Shown: positions 42,969 through 53,000 of the stretch, one piece after another | Layout: each line of letters starts with the position of its first letter | Numbering within the stretch: the stretch's first letter is position 1 | Source: Chloroflexota bacterium | GTDB taxonomy: Bacteria; Chloroflexota; Anaerolineae; Aggregatilineales; Phototrophicaceae | Length of the DNA stretch: 64,000 nt | Direction: 5' to 3' | Assembly: GCA_011523615.1 (NCBI GenBank) | Contig: WTGJ01000027.1 | Span: forward strand, 213,795-277,794 | Notes under the pieces: model-generated | What the model was told of the DNA's origin: nothing | What the model saw: the letters and a program-made list of their open reading frames with translations, nothing else | The model's database searches: none | Program-made: the position numbers and the translations under genes

Positions 42969-44507
42969 ATGGTGGGGAACGATCCAGCGGTGATGGAAAC
43001 GCGTGGCTTGACCAAGCGCTTTCCGGGAGTGTTGGCCTGCGACCATATCGACTTGCGTTTGCACGAAGGAGAAGTACTCGGTTTGCTGGGCGAAAATGGC
43101 GCAGGCAAAAGCACCTTGATGAACCTGATTTATGGCTTGTATGCACCCGACGAAGGGGAAATTTTCATCAGAGGGCAAGCGGTCGATATCCATAGCGCCA
43201 ACGACGCCATTCGCCTCGGCATCGGCATGGTCCATCAGCATTTTCAGTTGGTACCCATCCTCACGGTCACGGAAAACATCATGCTGGGCAACGAATCGGT
43301 GAAAGGATTGTTCCTGGATCGGAATTCAGCCCGCCGTCGCATTTTGGAAATTTCTGAGCGATACGGCTTGGAGATTGAACCGGACGTCTTGGTACAGGAT
43401 ATCCCGGTTGGCGTACAACAACGGGTGGAAATCATCAAGGCGCTGTACCGCAGTGCCGATATCCTCATCCTGGATGAGCCGACCGCTGTCTTGACCCCGC
43501 AAGAAGCCGAGGGTCTCTTTTCCATCATGCGTACCCTGATCGCCAGCGGAGTGAGCATCATTTTCATCAGCCATAAACTCAAAGAGATCAAGACGATTTG
43601 CGACCGAGCAGCGGTATTGCGGGCGGGCAAAGTGGTGGGCGAAGCCGACCCCCAAGAGGTGACCGAGCAACAGTTGGCATCCATGATGGTGGGCCGCGAA
43701 GTCATCTTGAGTGTCGATAAGGGAGCGGCTCAAGCCGGAGAAGAAATCCTCGTGTTGGAAGGCGTCGAAGTGAACAACGATCGTGATTTGCCCGCGGTTC
43801 GTGGCGTGGATTTGAGCATCCGTGAGGGAGAGATTCTGGGCGTCGCCGGGGTTCAGGGCAATGGCCAGACCGAATTGCTGGAAGCATTGACCGGACTGCG
43901 ACCGATGGAACAGGGGAGCATCCGCATCGCTGGGCAGGATGTTTCGAACGAATCACCGCGGGTGGTTACCGAAACCGGCATGGCGCATGTGCCGGAAGAC
44001 CGTCAGAAAAACGGTATGATCCGTACCTTCACGGTTAAGGACAATTGCCTGCTGCAGAGTTACTATCAGATCCCCTTTGCTCGGGGAATCTTCGTCGTCG
44101 AAGAGGAAAAAGAAAATACCAGTGCGGAAATGGTGCGGCAGTATGACGTCCGCACGCCGAGCATTTACGTTCCCATCTCCAGCTTGAGCGGCGGGAATCA
44201 GCAAAAAGTGATCGTCGCCCGTGAATTTTCGCGACCGATCCGCTTGTTGATTGCGGCGCAACCCACGCGTGGTTTGGATGTGGGTTCGATCGAATTCATC
44301 CATCGACAGATCATCCGCATGAGGGATGAGGGGGTCGCAGTGTTGCTGGTATCGTCGGAATTGGATGAAATCCTTTCCTTATCGGATCGAATTGCGGTGA
44401 TGTACCATGGCAAGATATTGGATGTAGTGAACATCGAAGAGGCAACCCGAGAAGAGATTGGCTTATTGATGGCCGGTGTCGTCGGTCAAGAAAAAGTGCC
44501 TGCATGA
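42969..44507 (+). CDS. ABC transporter ATPase, BMP/simple-sugar type (second system)
   Basis: A 512-residue double ABC protein. The first domain has Walker A GENGAGKSTLMN, signature PVGVQQRVEI and Walker B ILILDEPTAVLTPQEAEGLF. The second has the normally degenerate GVQGNGQTELLEAL, then LSGGNQQKVIVAREF and LLIAAQPTRGLDVGSIEFIH. This matches the NupO/YufO group. The frame is open from 42813, but that part overlaps nagA's start region; ATG at 42969 is used although its ribosome site (GAAAGAA) is weak. Its stop overlaps the next start as ATGA. It works with the two permeases that follow. Confidence 0.92.
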   Translation: MVGNDPAVMETRGLTKRFPGVLACDHIDLRLHEGEVLGLLGENGAGKSTLMNLIYGLYAPDEGEIFIRGQAVDIHSANDAIRLGIGMVHQHFQLVPILTVTENIMLGNESVKGLFLDRNSARRRILEISERYGLEIEPDVLVQDIPVGVQQRVEIIKALYRSADILILDEPTAVLTPQEAEGLFSIMRTLIASGVSIIFISHKLKEIKTICDRAAVLRAGKVVGEADPQEVTEQQLASMMVGREVILSVDKGAAQAGEEILVLEGVEVNNDRDLPAVRGVDLSIREGEILGVAGVQGNGQTELLEALTGLRPMEQGSIRIAGQDVSNESPRVVTETGMAHVPEDRQKNGMIRTFTVKDNCLLQSYYQIPFARGIFVVEEEKENTSAEMVRQYDVRTPSIYVPISSLSGGNQQKVIVAREFSRPIRLLIAAQPTRGLDVGSIEFIHRQIIRMRDEGVAVLLVSSELDEILSLSDRIAVMYHGKILDVVNIEEATREEIGLLMAGVVGQEKVPA

Positions 44508-46996
44508 CGATGCGCTCCATGATGGATGACACTCCCTTCCTGCTGGCATGGCGGAGAGCATCGCCGCGCATTGTACCGTTTTTTGCCGTGATCACCGCCT
44601 TCTTGATGGGCATCCCCTTCATCATTTTGACGGGCGGAAAAGGGGAAATCGGCCAGGGGGTGGCCATCGCCGGCGAAGCCTACAGCGCTTTGATCGAAGG
44701 TTCGCTGGGCATTGCCATCAACGATCAGCTCTCGAAAAATGACTTGTCTGTGGCGGAAGAATTCCTTCGTGTGACGCGCCCGTCTTTGGTCGAAGCCGGC
44801 GCACCTTTTACCTACCGTAATTTGCGCGATGTGCAAAGAAAGATTGGGCGCGTGGTTCAGGTGGGCGAGGAACGATCGCGCAGGTACCTTCGCGTCTACG
44901 ATACCTATGCGCCAAAATTCGAAGCGGAAACCGGGGCAGCATTGCAGGGAGAAGCGCTGGAGGAATTGGTCTTTCGCCTGCCCGCGATTGCCCGCCTCAC
45001 TCCAGAAGGCGTCCTACATTTGCTCCCCCTATTGGAAGGGGATCAAGAATACCCAGGATTTGGTTGGTTGTTGGATGCAGATTTGCTCAGCAACCGAGAA
45101 GCCAGAGATTTGATCCAATCGTACGTTGCTTATCCAAGCTGGATCGGTGAGTTGCTCGATCATTCGGATCGCTTCGCTGATTTTACGGCTGAAGAAATCG
45201 CGGCGATGGCCTCAGCCAATCTGGTCGACGAAAGTGGCGCCATCTGGGATGCGCTGGTCGAAATGGGCGTGGAAGACCCCGCAGACTGGTTGGAAGAATT
45301 CATCCACTCTGCTGCAGCGGATCGCCAGCTCTCAGGGATGATTCCGGCAAGCGCCCTGTATGAAGAAGCAGAATTGCTTTCCGCCCTGCAGATCATGGAC
45401 GAAGAAGATGTCTTGTCTCTGCGGCGCGTGAATCGCCAACGGGCCCTGGCGGCGGCCATTGGTTTGGTGGCAGACTCGCAAGATGCGGCAGACTTGCAAG
45501 CGGTGAGTGAAATCGGCGTGCAGCGGGTGGCCGATTTTCGTGAAGCGCTTTCTTGGTTGGATCAATCAACAGTGTCGAATCTGACTCAGCTGAACGAGCA
45601 GCTGAACTTATGGGAACGGATGTATGATGAGGAATTGTTAGCGCAATCGGATGCCGCGGGTGAGGCGGTCGACATCCTCGAAAACTTTGATCAGGAACTC
45701 GACGCTCTGCTGGCTGAGAGTTTGGTCGTTCGCCGGCCAGGCTCGCGCGTGATCGTTCATCACGGGGTGCATCGAGCCACGGGGATCATCACGGAAGAAA
45801 TCAAGGATCGCACTGATCCCAACTTCGGCGAATCTCGTCCACATGCCTTCTACCTGCGCTTGGGTGGCAGTGCGTTGCTCTTTTTCCCCTTGCAACTGGA
45901 AGATATGTTGGTGCGTTCTCTGCCATATATCATCACCGGTCTTGCCGTCGCCTTGAGTTTTAAGGCGGGTATGTTCAACATTGGCGCCGAGGGGCAGCTA
46001 TATGCTGCTGGAATCTTTGCCGTGTTCGTCGGTTACAGCCTCCCATTCACCGATCTGCCTGCGATATTGCACCTCCCGCTGATGATGATTGCCGGAATTT
46101 TGGGGGGTGCGCTATGGGCAGCGATCCCGGGTGCGCTCAAAGCCTACACCGGTGCGCATGAAGTGATCACCACCATCATGCTGAATTTCGTCGCCATCCG
46201 CATGACGGATTGGCTGATCAAGTTTCGCGACCCCTGGTTGATGGGAGATCCAACGGCCAGCGTGCCACGAACCCCATACATTGCCCCCTCGGCAGAAATG
46301 CCCACTTTGGATCAAATCGCCTTTTATTGGATCTTGCTCGCGGCTGTCTTCGTATTCTGGCGCGGCATCCACGGCAAGCTGCAGCAGCTGCGTGAGGAGC
46401 CTCGTTTGTTGATTCGCCCCTTCGCCTACGCGTTGATGGTGCTGGTCGGTGGTTTATTCCTGCAGTGGATCACGGTCAGGGGGAGCCTCCATCTGGGCCT
46501 GTTGTTGATGGTCGGTGCGGTCTGGTTCACCAACGCGTTCTTGGAACAAACCACACCGGGTTTCGAGTTGCGTTCCGTGGGCGCCAACCCACATGGTGCC
46601 CGTTATGCTGGCATGAGTGTGAAGAAAAACATCGTGGTGGCGATGGCGCTGAGTGGCGCATTGGCGGGCCTGGCCGGTGCGATCGAAATTTCCAGCGTGC
46701 AGCGCAATCTGCAGCCCGATTACTTCCTGGGCCTGGGCTTTGAAGCCATCGCCGTCGCCCTCCTGGCGCAGACGAATCCGCGCAACATGATCGCCGCCGG
46801 CTTGTTGTGGGGCGGGCTGTGGGCCGGCCAGGATCTGGTGCAAGCGAGAGCGGGGATATCGCGCGATCTGATCACTGTGGTGAAAGCGCTCATCATCATG
46901 TTTGTGGCTGCCGATGCCATCATCCGCTTCCTGTGGCGCGTTCCCAAACCCACCCTGGAGGAAAAGGAAGCCGCTCTACGGACCAGCGGCTGGTAA
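44504..46996 (+). CDS. ABC transporter permease, BMP type, with about 370-residue inserted soluble domain
   Basis: An 830-residue protein. A first membrane helix (residues about 22-45, IVPFFAVITAFLMGIPFIIL) is followed by about 70-440 of soluble, acidic, helix-rich sequence with no membrane segment. Only then comes the normal permease core: LVRSLPYIITGLAVALSFKAGMFNIGAEGQLYAAG (near 489), EVITTIMLNFVAIRMTDWLI, and ELRSVGANPHGARYAGMSVKKNIVV. Usual members are 350-400 residues, with this loop short and outside the membrane, so the extra domain is probably extracytoplasmic. I do not recognise its family. The frame is uninterrupted, arguing against an assembly artefact. ATG overlaps the ATPase stop (ATGA). 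Confidence 0.87.
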   Translation: MTMRSMMDDTPFLLAWRRASPRIVPFFAVITAFLMGIPFIILTGGKGEIGQGVAIAGEAYSALIEGSLGIAINDQLSKNDLSVAEEFLRVTRPSLVEAGAPFTYRNLRDVQRKIGRVVQVGEERSRRYLRVYDTYAPKFEAETGAALQGEALEELVFRLPAIARLTPEGVLHLLPLLEGDQEYPGFGWLLDADLLSNREARDLIQSYVAYPSWIGELLDHSDRFADFTAEEIAAMASANLVDESGAIWDALVEMGVEDPADWLEEFIHSAAADRQLSGMIPASALYEEAELLSALQIMDEEDVLSLRRVNRQRALAAAIGLVADSQDAADLQAVSEIGVQRVADFREALSWLDQSTVSNLTQLNEQLNLWERMYDEELLAQSDAAGEAVDILENFDQELDALLAESLVVRRPGSRVIVHHGVHRATGIITEEIKDRTDPNFGESRPHAFYLRLGGSALLFFPLQLEDMLVRSLPYIITGLAVALSFKAGMFNIGAEGQLYAAGIFAVFVGYSLPFTDLPAILHLPLMMIAGILGGALWAAIPGALKAYTGAHEVITTIMLNFVAIRMTDWLIKFRDPWLMGDPTASVPRTPYIAPSAEMPTLDQIAFYWILLAAVFVFWRGIHGKLQQLREEPRLLIRPFAYALMVLVGGLFLQWITVRGSLHLGLLLMVGAVWFTNAFLEQTTPGFELRSVGANPHGARYAGMSVKKNIVVAMALSGALAGLAGAIEISSVQRNLQPDYFLGLGFEAIAVALLAQTNPRNMIAAGLLWGGLWAGQDLVQARAGISRDLITVVKALIIMFVAADAIIRFLWRVPKPTLEEKEAALRTSGW

Positions 46997-47024
46997 GGCG
47001 GGTAACGTTGAGGACGAATTGCTG

Positions 47025-48332
47025 ATGTCGGAACGAGCTTTGCAAGAATCAAGCCCCCCCATTTCGCTGTGGAAGCGCTTGCAAAATGGTATGGATAAGC
47101 AAAGCATCTTCTCGCTCTTTTTTGCGTTGGTCGGTTTGTTCATGTTGCTGACGGTCCCCGGGCATCATGCCGACCTCGGACCGGCCGAATTGACCTTTGG
47201 CGATCAAAGTGGCGTGGGCAGCATTGCCGTGCCTACCCTACCCTATGGTCTGGTGATTGCCGCGTTGTATCTCGTCGGTGGCGTCGTCGGATTGCTGCCA
47301 TGGCACAGGGCTCGTGAGATCAGAGGGCGCTGGTTGTTGCTCAACGGTGCGCTGATCATCCCCACGGTATTGATCTTGGCTGCGGCCGGAAACAGCATCA
47401 ATCTCGTGGTGTTCGCCCAGGTGAGCGTCCGCTCGTCGACTCCCGTCGTCATCGGCGCCCTGGCTGGCATCTGGTGTGAACGATCGGGAGTGATCAATAT
47501 CGGCATCGAAGGCATGATGCTCACCGGCGCTGCTTTCGGCTTCATCACCTTAAACTTGATCATGGAAGGTAGCGATCTTCATGTACAACAGGCGGTAACC
47601 CTGGGTGTTTTGGTGGCGGTCCTCGCTGGTGGGCTGATGGCATTGCTGCATGCCTGGTTGTGCATTACGTTTCGTACCGACCAGATCGTCAGTGGGACTG
47701 TGATCAACATTCTGGCCATTGGCGTCACCAGTTTTTTGCGCCGGGAAGTGTTGTTGAATGCCGATGCCGGCCGAGAGACTCTGCAAAACATCCACATACC
47801 CCTTCTTTCAGATGTGCCGATCATCGGCGAGATCTTCTTTCAAGGGCGGCCGATCTTTTACATGATGTTTGTCCTGCTCATCGCGACGCATGTCATCCTG
47901 TATTTCACCCGCTGGGGTTTGCGAACCAGGGCCGTGGGTGAAAACCCGCATGCAGCCGACACGCTGGGTATCGATGTGCAACGAAATCGCTGGATCAACG
48001 TGTTCATCGGCGGTCTGATCGCTGGATTGGCGGGTGCCTGGTTCTCTTTGGAAACGACAGGTAGTTTTTACGACGAAATGACTGCCGGCCGCGGCTTCAT
48101 CGCGTTGGCCGTGATGATCTTTGGCAACTGGACGCCCATCGGCGTGTTCGGTGCGGGATTGTTGTATGGCTTTTCCGATGCCCTGGGCTTCCGCTTCCAG
48201 ACCTTGGACGTCGCCGTACCCTCGCAATTCTTGCAAATGGTGCCTTATGTTATCACGCTAGTCGTCATTTCTGGATTGGTGGGTCGCGTCTTCCCGCCTG
48301 CAGCCGGTGGGAAGCCTTTCGTCAAGGAATGA
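47025..48332 (+). CDS. ABC transporter permease, BMP type (second permease of the second system)
   Basis: A 435-residue BPD_transp_2 permease. An N-terminal extension with three hydrophobic helices precedes the usual core: SVRSSTPVVIGALAGIWCERSGVINIGIEGMMLTGAAFGF, RTDQIVSGTVINILAIGVTSFLRREVLL, the ATPase contact GLRTRAVGENPHAADTLGIDVQRNRW, and AGRGFIALAVMIFGNWTPIGV. ATG at 47025 is used, with GAGGA ten bases upstream; TTG two codons earlier is about equally possible. It lies 28 bases after the large permease. The only BMP-type binding protein near it is on the opposite strand at 48671-49831. Confidence 0.9.
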   Translation: MSERALQESSPPISLWKRLQNGMDKQSIFSLFFALVGLFMLLTVPGHHADLGPAELTFGDQSGVGSIAVPTLPYGLVIAALYLVGGVVGLLPWHRAREIRGRWLLLNGALIIPTVLILAAAGNSINLVVFAQVSVRSSTPVVIGALAGIWCERSGVINIGIEGMMLTGAAFGFITLNLIMEGSDLHVQQAVTLGVLVAVLAGGLMALLHAWLCITFRTDQIVSGTVINILAIGVTSFLRREVLLNADAGRETLQNIHIPLLSDVPIIGEIFFQGRPIFYMMFVLLIATHVILYFTRWGLRTRAVGENPHAADTLGIDVQRNRWINVFIGGLIAGLAGAWFSLETTGSFYDEMTAGRGFIALAVMIFGNWTPIGVFGAGLLYGFSDALGFRFQTLDVAVPSQFLQMVPYVITLVVISGLVGRVFPPAAGGKPFVKE

Positions 48333-48427
48333 GTTTTACCAGGTTATACGAATACTACCTGATTCTTCCTCAGTCAATTTCTCCACCCCACAACAGGTAA
48401 CGTTACGCATCTGAAGCCACGATCTGG

Positions 48428-48575
48428 CCCATTCAAATTCATTGCCCCGTTGAGCTGCAACCTAAACTGATCCTGTCCCGGTTCGACCACCGACACTGAG
48501 AATGACATCCACACCATCACCGATGAAACCATCTGCAGGCGTTGCACTACGGTACGCGTCATAAAACGATCCACT
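48428..48575 (-). pseudogene. Decayed fragment of a BMP-family binding-protein gene
   Basis: This sits in the 338-base gap between the permease and the BMP gene. Read on the reverse strand it encodes a stretch like FYDAYRSATPADGFIG, then DGVDVILSVGGRTGTGSV, an in-frame stop (TAG), and VAAQRGNEFEW. It aligns with the intact neighbour's AEGFLGEGADVVFGAGGNTGSGGI region (residues about 205-228), with 12 of 24 positions identical by eye plus several Ile/Leu and Asp/Glu exchanges. No start or rest of the gene is left. I infer a relic of a tandem BMP paralogue. The overlapping 66-codon frame at 48374-48574 is not a gene. Confidence 0.55.
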
Positions 48576-48605
48576 TGACTGCATCGATCCGGTAGTTGAT
48601 CTGGT

Positions 48606-48636
48606 GAGAAAAGAGCCCCACAAACGATGCGGGGCC
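48606..48636 (-). terminator. Probable intrinsic terminator of the second BMP gene
   Basis: In the transcript sense GCCCC pairs with GGGGC around an 11-base loop, followed by TCTTTTCTC. It lies about 35 bases after the BMP stop codon. The stem is short but G/C only. Confidence 0.6.
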
Positions 48637-48670
48637 CAGGTTTCAGTAGGATGAAAAACAGATTCTGGTC

Positions 48671-49831
48671 TTAAGAATCGTCGTCGTCATCATCCATGTC
48701 GTCGTCATCATCCATGTCGCCTTCGTCATCCATGTCGCCTTCGTCATCCATGTCGTCATCGTCCATGTCGTCGTCCATGTCATCATCCATCATGTCCATA
48801 TCGAGCAATTCACCGGAGCCGGGGTCAACGCCGGTCTCGATGCTGCCATCTTTGAGGCCTGCATAGATGGCTTCCAATTCCGCCGTAACTTCTTCGGGCA
48901 CATCGGAATCATGCGGCGGAGCGAAGCCCACACCATCGTTTTCTGCGGAGAGCACCCAGATGCCACTGACCCAATCTTCGCCGCCTTCCGCCAGCGCCTT
49001 GATGGGCAAGTATGCGCCATTGTCGACGCGCTTCATCGCACTGGAAATCAAATTTTCCGCGCCGGGCGTTTCGCCTCTGCCGAAAGTGGTGTAGTACTCA
49101 TCTTGATCCACCCCGATGACGAGCGCACCCAACTGGGCGGCTTTGGTGATGCCTCCTGATCCGGTATTGCCACCGGCACCAAAGACGACATCCGCGCCTT
49201 CACCGAGGAAGCCTTCCGCTGCCGCTGCCCCGCGGTCCGGCGCACCGAAACTATCGATGTAGACCCCCAAAGTCACGATGTCCGGATTGATGTAGCGGGC
49301 ACCCTGTTCAAAACCATTGCGGAACTTCACGACAGGCGGAATGTCAATGCCATAAATGCCCGCAACGATGTCGCTTTCCGTCATCATCGCAGCCAACGCA
49401 CCAGCCAAGAAACCGGATTGGTCTTCCCGGAAGAGTACACCCAGCAAATTCTCCGGCGCATCGCCATGGAATTGATCAATGCCAATGAAGTACACATCCG
49501 GATTGGCATTGGCGTATTCCAATGTGACATCGGTCATGAGGAAGCCCACGGTGACGATGACATCGTATCCCTCATCGACACAGGTGGACATATTGGTGTC
49601 GTAGTCTGTCGGTGCGGCCGTTTCGATGAACGTAGAATCCAGGCCGAATTCTTCTCCGGCTCTGGCGAAGCCGTTGTAGGTGAATTCGTTGAATGTCCCG
49701 TCGTTGATGCGACCGATATCCGTCACCAAACAGATGGAGTCGATGAGGCTTTCCTGTGCGCCAACGCCTGAGCCACCGACCAAGAGGGTCAGCACCATTA
49801 AGGCGGCAGCATAGATCTGGAATCGCTTCAT
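48671..49831 (-). CDS. BMP-family ABC transporter substrate-binding protein with long Asp/Met/Glu tail
   Basis: A 386-residue exported BMP (Med/PnrA-like) protein. The signal peptide (MKRFQIYAAALMVLTLLVGG, GVGAQES) has a signal peptidase I type site and no lipobox. Mature motifs are textbook: LVTDIGRINDGTFNEFTYNGFARAGEE, YDVIVTVGFLMTD, NPDVYFIGIDQFHGDAPENLLGVLFREDQSGFLAGALAA, DRGAAAAEGFLGEGADVVFGAGGNTGSGG and VIGVDQDEYYTTF. ATG at 49831 has AAGGAG eight bases upstream. The last 43 residues are an acidic Asp/Met repeat with two GDMDDE units. It is convergent with the second transporter's permease and probably supplies its ligand, perhaps a nucleoside. Confidence 0.92.
   Translation of the reverse strand: MKRFQIYAAALMVLTLLVGGSGVGAQESLIDSICLVTDIGRINDGTFNEFTYNGFARAGEEFGLDSTFIETAAPTDYDTNMSTCVDEGYDVIVTVGFLMTDVTLEYANANPDVYFIGIDQFHGDAPENLLGVLFREDQSGFLAGALAAMMTESDIVAGIYGIDIPPVVKFRNGFEQGARYINPDIVTLGVYIDSFGAPDRGAAAAEGFLGEGADVVFGAGGNTGSGGITKAAQLGALVIGVDQDEYYTTFGRGETPGAENLISSAMKRVDNGAYLPIKALAEGGEDWVSGIWVLSAENDGVGFAPPHDSDVPEEVTAELEAIYAGLKDGSIETGVDPGSGELLDMDMMDDDMDDDMDDDDMDDEGDMDDEGDMDDDDDMDDDDDDS
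48674..48802 (-). repeat. Asp/Met-coding repeat tail of the second BMP protein
   Basis: About 43 codons are nearly all Asp, Met and a few Glu/Gly, in units such as DDDM and EGDMDD. On the plus strand it appears as repeats of catc/gtc-type triplets. It is longer than the tail at 28232-28318 and contains a direct duplication of an 18-base unit coding EGDMDD. Confidence 0.85.
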
Positions 49832-49948
49832 GGTGAAGTTCTCCTTTACCTTTGAACAACTGGGATAATGATACCACGCCGCAAGGAGAAAAAACCACAA
49901 ACTCGCCGCTGAAGGAGGAATTGGGCTATGATGGAGCCTGAGCGGATT

Positions 49949-49972
49949 GATTCAGTGAATCCTTTGTACAAT
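49949..49972 (+). promoter_or_regulatory. Candidate -10 and palindrome upstream of the glutamate synthase-like gene
   Basis: TACAAT (49967-49972) lies 78 bases before the gene, with a perfect GATTCA-G-TGAATC palindrome (49949-49961) just upstream, where a -35 would be covered. TTGATT at 49947 is only 14 bases from the -10, so the promoter would be weak or activator-dependent. Called from sequence only. The rest of the 219-base divergent region shows nothing clear. Confidence 0.35.
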
Positions 49973-50050
49973 TCATCCAAAGAAAGAACGATGCATTTCT
50001 GCTGGAAATTCAGCCGTTAGCGGGTAATCTTAACTTAGGGGTAATTTTAA

Positions 50051-53000
50051 TTGACGGATATAAACCAGCATAGGGCAGCAATGAACGGTGGAATGCGGCT
50101 GCATCGAGAAGATTGGCGCGAACGGGATGCCTGTGCCTTGCTCTGTGCCGTGAGAAAAGGGGGCCGCCCGACCCATGGCACCATCAAGCGCACCATTGAA
50201 GCTCTGGCTCGGATGGGCCACCGCACGGGCTTTGTCGAAGGGAGCGGGGATGGCGCGGGCATCTTAACCGACATCCCGCGGCAACTCTGGGCGCGCAAAA
50301 TTTCCAGCACCGGCCTGCGCAGTTCCATCGCCACTCATGCCGGTTTTTGGGTGGCGCACATCATGGTTCCCTATCACCAAAGGGGCCAGGAAGAGAGCAT
50401 CCTGGCGGGCATCAGCGAGACGATGAATGAAGCAGGCCTGGATGTGCTCTACGAATCTCGTGGTGAGGTCAACAACGCGGTGTTGGGCCCCGTTGCCCGG
50501 ACCACCGAGCCGCAGTTCTGGCAACTGGCCGGCTTGCCCGGGCAAATCCCCTTGCATCAGCTGGATGCGCAGATCTTCCACCTCCGAACCGTATTGGAAA
50601 AGAATTTTGGCGTTCACTTCGCTTCTTTTTCTTCCAATACAGTGGTCTACAAAGTGCAGGGATCGATCGAAATCCTGCGCCGATATTACACAGAATTGCG
50701 TCAGCCGGATTACGACTCCATCGTTGCGATGGTTCACGCTCGCTACAGCACGAATACGGAACCCCGCTTTGAGCGCGTACAACCTTTCGGCTTGTTGGGT
50801 CACAATGGCGAGTTCAATACCATCTCCCGTTTTCGATTGGAAGCAGAGATGTTGGGGATCGAACTGGATGAAGCCAATTCTGATTCGCAGGATGTCGATC
50901 GCGTGTTGGAAGCGATCTGTGTGAATTACGATGTGGACCTCATCGAAGCGATGGAATACATCTTCCCTCCTTTTGAGCATGATCTCATCCAAAATGTAAG
51001 CGAAGTGCAGCAAATCTATCGGACCATGCGCCAGCGCTTTGGCCCATTTGCACAAGGACCCGCTTCCATTGCTGCGCGCCTGGGCGATACCTGTGTATTC
51101 AGTGTGGATGCTTTGGGGCTGCGTCCGTTGTGGTTTGGTGAGACGGAAAAGGAGTATTTCGCCAGCTCTGAACGAGGTGTCTACTTCGTGGATAGCTTTG
51201 TCAGCAGCCCCCGCCCCCTGGCACCCGGCGAAAAGGTGGCACTGAGAATCAATCCGGGCAGCGGTTTGGAGGTCTTGAATTACACCGATATCCAGCGCCA
51301 TGTCCTGGAGCGCGAACGGATGCGGTCGATGTCCAGCTGGCTGGGCAATAAAAACCATCGTGCCAATGGCCCAGAAATGGTCCCCACCCATTTTGCGGGT
51401 GGTTTTGATGTCGGCGTGGGTAGTGCAGCCATCCCTCAGGTTGAAGCTGGGATCGTGGAATCCGATGCGGAAATGGAAGAACTCTCACCCGAAAAGGAGA
51501 CGGAGATCGTCTTTCCCTGGCAGCAGCAGCCCTCACCTTCACACACTGTCGCCCTCGCCGCTTTGGGTTGGGAACGATTTCATGTGAATTTCCTGCAAGA
51601 CATCGGTCAATCTCGCAAGGAACAAATTGGTTCATTGGGATGGGATGGCCCCCTGGCGGCTATGGCAGATACCCGCATGAATCTGGCGAATTACTTCAAG
51701 GAGACCGTGGCGGTTGTGACCAACCCGGCCATTGACCGGGAGCGAGAACAAGCGCAGTTTTCTACGCGGATGTGGGTTGGTCCGCGACCGGATTTCAACG
51801 CAGAAAAAGGGGACGGCCCGCTGATTTCCATCGACTCGCCTTTGCTCCCCGGTGGTTTGGAAGAGTTGGGCAGTCCGCAAGCCATGCGAGATTTGGCGGG
51901 TCAATTCGGTACGCGAACGCTGGAAGACTTGATCCATGAATTTGGTTCCCAAGCTCGGCTCTTCTCCATCACAGCCGGTCCGGAAGAATCCATTGCCGAG
52001 GCTGTGATCCGCTTGCGCGAAGAGGCGGTGAATGCCGTCCGCGCTGGTTGCACCTTGATCGTGTTGGACGATAGCGAATTGTATAGCGGCGACCGTCTCT
52101 GGTTGGACCCGCTGTTGGCCGTCTCTGCCATCGACCAGGCCTTGCGCCAATCGCCGGACGAACGCAACCTGCGGCGCCGCGTCGGTATCGTGGTGAGATC
52201 CGGCGCCTTGCGTGATTTGCATGACCTTGTCTTGTGCGTCGCTCTGGGTGCTACGGCGGTCCAACCCTATCAAATGTATGCCGTGGCTTTGGGCCTTTCG
52301 CCGCGCCGGCCCAAAATTTTGCCCACCGATGAAGAAAAGCAAACGATGATGCGCTTGACGCTCAAAGTCTTGCGCGAAGGGATGGAAAAAGTCATTTCCA
52401 CCATCGGCTGCCATGAGTTGCGCGGCTATGGCCATTCATTCAGCTCCATCGGTTTGACGGATGAAGTCGCGGCTTACTTTGGCACCCCGAATTATTTTGG
52501 TTCCTCAGAAAGAGGATTGAGCTGGGCACAGTTGCAGGCCGATGCGGAGCTGCGTGCGGCAGAGTTGCGCGGTGAAGAACGTGCGCGCCTGAGCAATGCC
52601 AACCGCTTTTACCCGAAAATTTGGAAGAAAATGGAAGCGGTCGCCCACGGTGAACTCTCTCTCGAAGATTACACCGAACAGTTGCTGAACTTGGAAGACG
52701 GGATGCCGGTCGCGTTGCGGCACATCATCGGTTTTCGGGAAGCGGAAGAAACGATCCCACCTGAAGAAGTGGATATCAGCATCGGGGAGCACCGTATGCC
52801 GGCAGTCATCGGCGCGATGTCCTTCGGTTCGCAGGGGGAATTGGCCTACCGAGCGTATGCCGAAGCGGCGGCGCGTGGCGAATTCTTGTGCATCAATGGC
52901 GAAGGTGGGGAACTGCCCATCGTGATGGGGAAATACCCCAAATATCGCGGCAACCAGGTCGCATCCGGTCGCTTTGGCGTCAACATTGAGTTCTTGAATT

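Noticed and set aside
48396-48405. GTAACGTTAC palindrome in the gap after the permease
   Set aside because: Ten bases only, with no promoter or gene start beside it; expected by chance in 64 kb.
48374-48574. 66-codon reverse frame in the gap after the permease
   Set aside because: No ribosome site or family pattern; a different frame of the same DNA shows BMP similarity with a stop, so this is taken as part of a gene relic.
48690-48800. Regular repeats that look like a short CRISPR or satellite array
   Set aside because: The units are a few bases long, in frame with the BMP gene, and encode Asp/Met; there are no spacers.
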